Source: Proteobacteria bacterium UBA6503
GTDB taxonomy: Bacteria > Pseudomonadota > Alphaproteobacteria > UBA1280 > UBA6503
Length of the DNA: 64,000 bases
Assembly (NCBI GenBank): GCA_002436405.1
Contig: DJLZ01000001.1
Coordinates: forward strand, 558,713 to 622,712
Reading direction: 5' to 3'
Below, in pieces: positions 58,656 through 64,000 of this stretch; positions within the stretch are counted from its first letter, which is position 1; every line of letters starts with the position of its first letter. A program made the translations under genes and the position numbers. The notes under the pieces were generated by a model that worked only from the letters and a program-made list of their open reading frames with translations, was not told the origin of the DNA and made no database searches.

Positions 58656-59267
58656 ATGACTCCCAACGGTGAAACGTTCTCGAAGCTATTCGAGGCGATC
58701 CAAAATGGCGCCAGCCTGACCGACGTCATTCCTGACGCCGAGCCCCAGCTCATCGAAGCTTACGGCGTTATGCGCTGGATGCACATTCGTCAGTTCCGCA
58801 AGGCCGAAGGCAACCCGCCTTATGCCCGCCACCCTCTGCAGGTTTGCATGTTGGTGCGTCTGGCCGGTGGTTCGCTTGAACAGCAGATTGCTGCTCTCCT
58901 CCACGATGTGGTGGAAGACGGCATGGAAAGCTGGTCGGGCGTGATCGAAGGCGAAATGTTCGACGCGATCAAGCGTCAGTTCGGTATCAAGGTCGCAAGC
59001 CTTGTTCTGAACCTGACCGACGTCCCCGGCGTCAAGCGCGAAGACAAGGAAATTCGCCAGATCTCGCAGATGAGCGTCTGCGTCGAAACCCGCCTTATCA
59101 AGGCATCGGACAAGATCTGCAACGCCTACGACACCAAACTCGGCGCCCCTGCTGAGTGGACCCCTGAAAAGGTCGCGCGCAAGCGTAACGGTGGCGTAAA
59201 GGTTGTGGAACTCTTCCCCGATCTGCCGCAGGTGATGCACGAAGCTGCGTTTCTCGCAGCGGCGTAA
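58656..59267 (+). CDS. HD-domain phosphohydrolase, SpoT/small alarmone hydrolase-like
   Basis: This 203-residue protein matches the hydrolase half of RelA/SpoT proteins. R58-H59 lie in ARHPLQV, H83-D84 and E87-D88 in LLHDVVEDG, and D152 with N156 in KASDKICN; the FGIKVASLVLNLTD strand-helix follows. These residues bind manganese and cut the 3'-pyrophosphate of (p)ppGpp in the family. No synthetase, TGS or ACT domain is present, so it would be a stand-alone degrading enzyme; other nucleotide substrates are possible. Codons are G+C-rich, unlike acs and phhA. It has its own terminator. Confidence 0.82.
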   Translation: MTPNGETFSKLFEAIQNGASLTDVIPDAEPQLIEAYGVMRWMHIRQFRKAEGNPPYARHPLQVCMLVRLAGGSLEQQIAALLHDVVEDGMESWSGVIEGEMFDAIKRQFGIKVASLVLNLTDVPGVKREDKEIRQISQMSVCVETRLIKASDKICNAYDTKLGAPAEWTPEKVARKRNGGVKVVELFPDLPQVMHEAAFLAAA

Positions 59268-59288
59268 ATCGCTAACCCACATTACGAA

Positions 59289-59328
59289 AGAGCCCCGAAT
59301 GCATCATGCATTCGGGGCTCTTCTTTTT
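59289..59328 (+). terminator. Terminator of the HD-hydrolase gene
   Basis: AGAGCCCCGAATGCA/TGCATTCGGGGCTCT, a perfect 15-pair stem with a three-base loop, is followed by TCTTTTTG. Confidence 0.95.
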
Positions 59329-59388
59329 GTTAAAAGTGTGTGCTAGCATATGGAACCATAAGTAGATGAAGGGATAGAAGGAGCCTGT

Positions 59389-60234
59389 ATGAGTAAAAAG
59401 GACAGTACATACACATCAAAAGAGCCAGATGCTAACGGCTTTCGCAGTTATACCGCTGAAGAAGACCAAATCTGGGCTGATTTGTACGCTCGTCAGGAGG
59501 AAATTCTTCCTGGTCGTGCTTGTGCTGAATACCTTGAATGCCTTGAAACTTTGGGCCTCCCTAAAAACAAAGTGCCGCAACTTCCTGATGTAACGGCAAC
59601 CCTAACCGAAGCCACTGGCTGGGGTGTTGAAGGTGTGCCGGCGCTTATTTCGTTTAAAAAGTTTTTCCGTCTGCTTGCAGATCAAAAATTCCCGGCGGCA
59701 ACATTCATCCGCCGCCGTGACGAGTTTGACTACCTGCAAGAGCCTGACATCTTCCACGAGGTATTTGGCCACTGCCCACTATTGATGAACCCCGTTTACG
59801 CTGACTTTATGAAGAAATACGGCGAAATGGGCCTTGAGGTTGAAAAATCTGACCGTTCAATGCTGGCCCGCCTTTACTGGTTTACGGTTGAGTTTGGCTT
59901 GATGAAACACAAAGGCGGTAAGCTTGAAATTTATGGCTCAGGCATTGTGTCATCAGTGGGTGAATCACAATACGCACTGACCCCTCAAGAAGAGGGCGGC
60001 CCAGAGCTGCGCCCTATTAATTTGGTAGATGTATTCCGCACGCTTTACCGTATTGATATTTACCAGCCAATTTACTACGTGATTGAAAGTTTTGAACAGC
60101 TTTACAGCCTTGTTGAACGCAAGGAAGAGGTTTTTGCCGCTATCGAAGAAGCCAAGCGCCTAGGCCCCTTTAAACCAACCTTTGAGGTTGATGACCTGCC
60201 TGAAAATGACATTCGCCGTAAAATAGCGGGCTAG
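59389..60234 (+). CDS. phhA: Phenylalanine 4-monooxygenase
   Basis: A 281-residue bacterial phenylalanine hydroxylase that makes tyrosine using tetrahydrobiopterin and Fe(II). Iron ligands are visible: H123 and H128 in IFHEVFGHCP, and E168 in YWFTVEFGLM. The pterin side is VEGVPALISFKKFFRLLA. The regulatory ACT domain of animal enzymes is absent, as usual in bacteria. AGGAG precedes the ATG. No pterin carbinolamine dehydratase gene is seen nearby. Confidence 0.96.
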   Translation: MSKKDSTYTSKEPDANGFRSYTAEEDQIWADLYARQEEILPGRACAEYLECLETLGLPKNKVPQLPDVTATLTEATGWGVEGVPALISFKKFFRLLADQKFPAATFIRRRDEFDYLQEPDIFHEVFGHCPLLMNPVYADFMKKYGEMGLEVEKSDRSMLARLYWFTVEFGLMKHKGGKLEIYGSGIVSSVGESQYALTPQEEGGPELRPINLVDVFRTLYRIDIYQPIYYVIESFEQLYSLVERKEEVFAAIEEAKRLGPFKPTFEVDDLPENDIRRKIAG

Positions 60235-60235
60235 A

Positions 60236-62536
60236 TTACTGCTTAGCCTCTGCTTTTTTACGGGCTTGGTCAGCCTTCACAAAATCACGCCATTTTGAAT
60301 CCAGCAACGGTAGGATTGTTGCAAAGCTATCGGTCCATGGTTGCAGGCTCATGTCTGCTTCGGGTAGTGGTTCCCAACCCGCTTCTGCAAGCCCAGCAAC
60401 CGATGTTTTTTCGCGGCTCAACATCATCCAGTGTGAAAATTTAGGCGGGCGTGGCGAGCGGTGCATACCCACAAGGCCAAGTTCTTTGGCTTGGCGTGTG
60501 AGCAGTGGCAGTAGGTTAATATGACGGTTAGAAATATTCACCATAATCACGCCGTTAGGCTTAAGCTTGGTAAGGTACATTTCAAAAGCTTCACGTGTCA
60601 AAATATGTGTCGGGATTGATGACCCTGAAAAAGCATCAAGGGCAATAAGGCCAAGGCTGTTTTCGGCAAAGTTTTCAAGCTTGGCACGGCCGTCACCAAT
60701 AATAACAGGGTTTTGGCCTGGGCAGTCTTGCAGGTAGGTGAAGTACCCACTGTCATGGGCAAGCTCATAGACCATTGGGTCAATTTCAATAAAGGTCGTT
60801 TTGTTTGGGAGCGGTGAAAGACACGCAATCGTCCCCACGCCTAGGCCGATCGAGGCCCAGTCAGAGGCATAAATATCTTCAGGTAGTTTGGTATCAGCGC
60901 CATCAAGGTTATAGAAGTACGTTGTGCGCAGCGCATGCTCAGGGTCAATGCTTTGGGCCCCTTGGGTGGCACTGGTGCCTAGGGTTAACAGTTTGTAGGC
61001 CAGTTTATCACTATCAAAAACAACCGAGTAGGTGCTGTAAAAACTACGTGTTGTTAGGGTATGGCTGTCGCTCAGAGTATTAATAAATAAACCACCTGCC
61101 AAAATTAGGGCCGCACCTACCGCAAGACGGAATGGCTTTTGGAATGACACAAGCGCTAATAGCACTGTTGCTACAATCGCAAGATGCAGCGATTGCTCAT
61201 CACGAAAATCAAGAGCAAATTTGCCAACACGCAAGTTGTGGCCCGGTAGGGTTACGAGTAAAAATAACGTGAGCGGCACGGCAATATCAAAAAACAAACC
61301 AAAGCCACGGGCAAGGCGTTTTGATTCATAAAGTTCGGTCACGTATTGGCGCTGGTATGGCCAAAGTAAGATGCCTGCAATTGCCAAAATAAGCGGGTAT
61401 TCATAAACGTTATTAAACAGTAGTGGGGCGGCAATGGCATTCACGGCACCACCCAACACACCACCTAGCGACATGATGAAATAAAAGCCTGTAAGGTGTT
61501 TAGCCGCAGGTTTTTTCTCAGCCAAAATTTGGTGCAGGGCTAAGGCAATAAAGAAGAACGTGCCTAAGTGCCAAAGCATGGCAGTGTCGGTGTAGTTTTG
61601 GCGCATCGCCACAATAGCAATCACCCCAACAAGGCCAATACCTGCAAGGGTGCGTACAAGTTTTGGCGGCAGAACTTGTTTTTCAGCAAAGGCAAAAATA
61701 AAGGTGCACAAGTATAAGGCCAGCGGCACAACCCACAGCAACGGTAATGATGTGATTTGGGTGGTGATGTAACCCGTTACACCCAGTAGCATGCTTGATG
61801 GGACCAGGGCTAAAAGTAACCAGTGGAACATGCGACCTTTTGAAACTTGCGGCACAAGGTTTTTGTCTTTAATGGGGTCAGCCGTCAGCTTAGTTTCTTC
61901 GCTCACACGCGTTTTGCGCCAAAGGGTATGGGTGGTAAGCCCGCACACAAAAAGCAGTAGGGCATAAATCATATATACACCAAGCCAGCTATCGCTTTGT
62001 TGGCTGAGCGGTAAAAAGCGCTCAAGCAGCAGAGGGTAACCAAGGAGCGCAAGCAAGCTACCAAAATTACTTACCGCATAAAGCACATAAGGGTTTTTGT
62101 TTTTGCCGTGGGGCGTGTGGGCAAACCAATGCTGAATAAGCGGCGAGGTGGCAGACAATACAAAAAATGGCAAACCAACGCCAAGCAAGGCAGTTTTAAT
62201 AAGCCACAAAATAGGGTGCGCTGTTTCAGGAAGGGTTAGGTCAGCGTGCGCGGCAAGAGGCAACATTAAAAAGCTGGCAATCAGAAGCAACAAATGTAGC
62301 GGAATTTGCAAACGCTGCGGCACCCAATGGCTAAGGGCGTGGGCATAGCCATAGCCCAAAAGCAAAAGCCCTTGGTAAACGAACATAAGGGTAATCCAAA
62401 CGGCAGAAGCACCACCTAAGCTAGGCAGCACAATTTTTGAAAACAGTGGCTGTACCATAAACAGCAAAAAGGCACTGGTAAAAATTGAAAGGGCAAATAA
62501 ACCCGTAACTGAAAAAAGACGATCTTTACGAAGCAT
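60236..62536 (-). CDS. Fused MFS-like membrane domain / spermidine synthase-like domain
   Basis: A 766-residue protein. The N-terminal half has about 12 or more hydrophobic helices in an MFS-like arrangement (LFALSIFTSAFLLFMVQPLF at the start). The C-terminal third (about 520-760) resembles the Rossmann domain of polyamine synthases: IGLGVGTIACL, FIEIDPMVYELA, VIIGDGRAKLENF and LIALDAFSGSSIP. The usual GGGxG loop is altered to GLGVG. Polyamine synthesis is not certain; these fusions are widespread with unknown substrates. It converges on phhA with one base between stop codons. Confidence 0.82.
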   Translation of the reverse strand: MLRKDRLFSVTGLFALSIFTSAFLLFMVQPLFSKIVLPSLGGASAVWITLMFVYQGLLLLGYGYAHALSHWVPQRLQIPLHLLLLIASFLMLPLAAHADLTLPETAHPILWLIKTALLGVGLPFFVLSATSPLIQHWFAHTPHGKNKNPYVLYAVSNFGSLLALLGYPLLLERFLPLSQQSDSWLGVYMIYALLLFVCGLTTHTLWRKTRVSEETKLTADPIKDKNLVPQVSKGRMFHWLLLALVPSSMLLGVTGYITTQITSLPLLWVVPLALYLCTFIFAFAEKQVLPPKLVRTLAGIGLVGVIAIVAMRQNYTDTAMLWHLGTFFFIALALHQILAEKKPAAKHLTGFYFIMSLGGVLGGAVNAIAAPLLFNNVYEYPLILAIAGILLWPYQRQYVTELYESKRLARGFGLFFDIAVPLTLFLLVTLPGHNLRVGKFALDFRDEQSLHLAIVATVLLALVSFQKPFRLAVGAALILAGGLFINTLSDSHTLTTRSFYSTYSVVFDSDKLAYKLLTLGTSATQGAQSIDPEHALRTTYFYNLDGADTKLPEDIYASDWASIGLGVGTIACLSPLPNKTTFIEIDPMVYELAHDSGYFTYLQDCPGQNPVIIGDGRAKLENFAENSLGLIALDAFSGSSIPTHILTREAFEMYLTKLKPNGVIMVNISNRHINLLPLLTRQAKELGLVGMHRSPRPPKFSHWMMLSREKTSVAGLAEAGWEPLPEADMSLQPWTDSFATILPLLDSKWRDFVKADQARKKAEAKQ

Positions 62537-62569
62537 GAAATAACGGCCTTTCAGGTTAAGGTTAGGGGG

Positions 62570-63205
62570 TTAATTCTCGCGGTATTGTGGCGGTGTGAAT
62601 TTGAAGATTTGGGTATCAAGATCAGCGTTTTCACGGATGTTGAAAAACAGAACTTCAACAGGTTGGTCAAACTGGTTGGTGGTTGTGATTTGACGTAGCT
62701 GAAGCGGGCCCTTTAAAAAGGTAAGGCTTAGAGTATTGCCAATGTCGCCTGCGGCATCGTCTTTTAGGCGGATGGCTACATGTAGCAAGCCGTTACGGTC
62801 GTTAATGTATTCAACCTTAAACTTACCGTCGGTTAGGTTGATTTTTTCACGGGTCAAAAAGTCGGCAATGCCTTCACGGGGCACTTGGTTTGTTTGGTTG
62901 TTTGAATCATCGTGGAAGTAAATCAAACCACCATCTGACACCAGCTTTACAGGGTCGGGTGTTTCGTACTGCCACAAAAAGCGGCCAGGGCGTTTAAAGT
63001 AAAACACACCTGTAGAAGGCTGCATGCCAGCCACGTTTTGTTCAAAGCGGGCGGCAAAGCTTTTTAGGTCGTTCAGGTAGTCTTCAACTTGGTCCAGCTT
63101 CTTCAGGTCTTCTTTAGAAAAGTCATTTGCTGTAGCTGCTTGTGTAAAAAGCAGCCCGCACAAGGCAAAGGCTGCTGTAAACGTTTTGAATAATCCTAAG
63201 CGCAC
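62570..63205 (-). CDS. lolA: Outer-membrane lipoprotein carrier LolA
   Basis: LolA carries lipoproteins across the periplasm from LolCDE to the outer membrane. The 211-residue product has a signal peptide (LFKTFTAAFALCGLLFTQAATA), the LolA pattern SFAARFEQNV...GVFYFKRPGRFLWQYETPDP, and a DGGLIYFHDD segment; the rest is the half-barrel. No ATG is available. GTG 63205 has GGGGAG ten bases upstream and is preferred over TTG 63214, which is too close to that site. Confidence 0.87.
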   Translation of the reverse strand: MRLGLFKTFTAAFALCGLLFTQAATANDFSKEDLKKLDQVEDYLNDLKSFAARFEQNVAGMQPSTGVFYFKRPGRFLWQYETPDPVKLVSDGGLIYFHDDSNNQTNQVPREGIADFLTREKINLTDGKFKVEYINDRNGLLHVAIRLKDDAAGDIGNTLSLTFLKGPLQLRQITTTNQFDQPVEVLFFNIRENADLDTQIFKFTPPQYREN

Positions 63206-63220
63206 GGGTGGCAATCTCCC

Positions 63221-64000
63221 CTAGCGGCGACCGTATGGCGGGTAGGCACGGTTGCGTGCATTGTCGGCTTCGTCAAAGGTGTAATCACGAGGAATACCAA
63301 GACGTTGCTCAGGGTAAATAAGGTCAGGGTCGCTAATTTGGCTGCGGTTTGCATCGTAAATAAGCGGCCATAGTTTCCAGTCACCGTAGATTTTATCCTG
63401 CTCTGAAATTTCAGAAAGGGTATCACCACGTTGCACGGTGTAGTTATCAGGGAACATTTCTGTTCCGCCTTGGCCGTAGCCTTGGCCACCTTGATTGTAG
63501 CGGCGGTTGTTATCGTAAGGCTGGACATTACCAAAACCATCACGGCGTGTGCCGGCAATCATGTCACCACCTGGAGGGGCTGCGTATTCGTTGTAGCGAC
63601 GACCAGTGCGGTTATCAGGCACGTAGTCGTAATCGCCCGGCTGCGGGTTAAAGTGGTTCGGCACGCTGTTACGCCAGCTTTCGTCTGGTGAACCAATGCG
63701 TGTTTTAACACCCAGTGTGCGGTCGCCGCCGCGCGGTAGGTTTACATCGTCAGGTTCGCCAATAAACAATTGGCCACGCATTTGCTGGGCTTTGTTCAAA
63801 GCCGCGCGGCGTTGCATGACGTCGTAACCAGTAATCGGTTGGCCGTCTGGGCCCATGATTGGGTTGCCATTGCGGTCAAGCACGTAGCCGTGAAGCATGT
63901 CATCACGTGTTTGTGGCTGAGATTGGTGTGGGCGCATTACTTTTGTGGCTGAGCCATTAAGGTAGTTTACTGGCACCAAATCGTCACGTGTGTAGTAGCG
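63221..64000 (-). CDS. LysM-domain protein (5' end outside window)
   Basis: The frame stays open to the right edge of the window, so the N-terminus is missing. The visible part is rich in Asn, Gly, Arg and Pro, with tyrosine-glycine repeats (YNQGGQGYGQGG). A C-terminal LysM-like domain follows (about the last 65 residues; NYTVQRGDTLSEISEQDKIY and LIYPEQRLGIPRD) that would bind peptidoglycan. Start and length are unknown. It lies upstream of lolA on the same strand, about 15 bases away, so the two may be cotranscribed. Confidence 0.8.
   Translation of the reverse strand, partial: RYYTRDDLVPVNYLNGSATKVMRPHQSQPQTRDDMLHGYVLDRNGNPIMGPDGQPITGYDVMQRRAALNKAQQMRGQLFIGEPDDVNLPRGGDRTLGVKTRIGSPDESWRNSVPNHFNPQPGDYDYVPDNRTGRRYNEYAAPPGGDMIAGTRRDGFGNVQPYDNNRRYNQGGQGYGQGGTEMFPDNYTVQRGDTLSEISEQDKIYGDWKLWPLIYDANRSQISDPDLIYPEQRLGIPRDYTFDEADNARNRAYPPYGRR

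Noticed and set aside
60236..62536. Calling this gene spermidine synthase outright
   Set aside because: The catalytic domain is fused to a large membrane region and its cofactor loop deviates from true polyamine synthases, so only a family-level name is supported.

Overview
The window is a stretch of bacterial chromosome that reads as alphaproteobacterial. Evidence: the order rnd-lptC-lptA-lptB-rpoN-hpf; the cluster tsaE/amgK-murU-addB-addA-trxA; long-form HPF; type 2 ferredoxin-NADP reductase; AddAB instead of RecBCD; hrcA/CIRCE heat-shock control; and rsmB followed by rpe. Codons in most genes are of moderate G+C, with CTT/CTA/TTG leucine and CAA glutamine. The genus cannot be named from this sequence. 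I saw no rRNA or tRNA genes, CRISPR arrays, transposases or prophage genes.

Layout. 1-1.2 kb: end of an ABC exporter. 1.4-5.3 kb: three tandem genes of unknown function, paralogous to each other and internally duplicated, each with its own promoter, leader and terminator. 5.4-10.4 kb: RNase D, Lpt lipopolysaccharide-export genes, sigma-54 and HPF. 10.5-14.2 kb: rapZ, ahcY, a small conserved-looking gene and a ferredoxin-NADP reductase. 14.3-25.8 kb: tsaE-amgK fusion, murU (muramic-acid recycling), addBA, thioredoxin, arginase and ornithine aminotransferase. 26-29.7 kb: an unknown gene, an MFS permease, a secreted ankyrin protein and YajQ. 29.8-35.5 kb: CIRCE-hrcA-grpE-dnaK-GNAT-dnaJ. 35.7-39 kb: a membrane protein, a 35-codon gene, and a peroxide module (ahpD, ahpC, divergent oxyR). 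39-41.7 kb: five tandem paralogues of about 150 residues with no recognised function. 41.8-53.4 kb (minus strand): nth, FemAB-like protein, a GalU-Ugd fusion, a degenerate WecA-like membrane protein, an atypical SDR, a glycosyltransferase, a DUF2939-like protein, a heparinase II/III-like protein and NhaA; most of it looks like a polysaccharide locus. 53.5-64 kb: glycine-zipper lipoprotein, rpe, rsmB, acs, a SpoT-like HD hydrolase, phenylalanine hydroxylase, an MFS/spermidine-synthase fusion, lolA and a LysM protein.

The most interesting signal is a 5' arrangement shared by scattered accessory genes at 1.4, 2.9, 4.25, 26.3 (minus), 36.4 (minus), 39.1, 41.2 and 58.7 kb. Seven of these eight have a TTG-type -35 box exactly 17 bases before a second hexamer. 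All have an almost pure C/T leader and then GGAG or AGGAG and the start codon. Most of these genes differ from their neighbours in codon choice (CTG/CTC, TCG, CAG). They include two new-looking paralogous families, a 35-residue Gly/Ser-rich peptide and a ppGpp-hydrolase-like protein. I read them as a possible co-regulated set scattered between housekeeping operons; its function is unknown.
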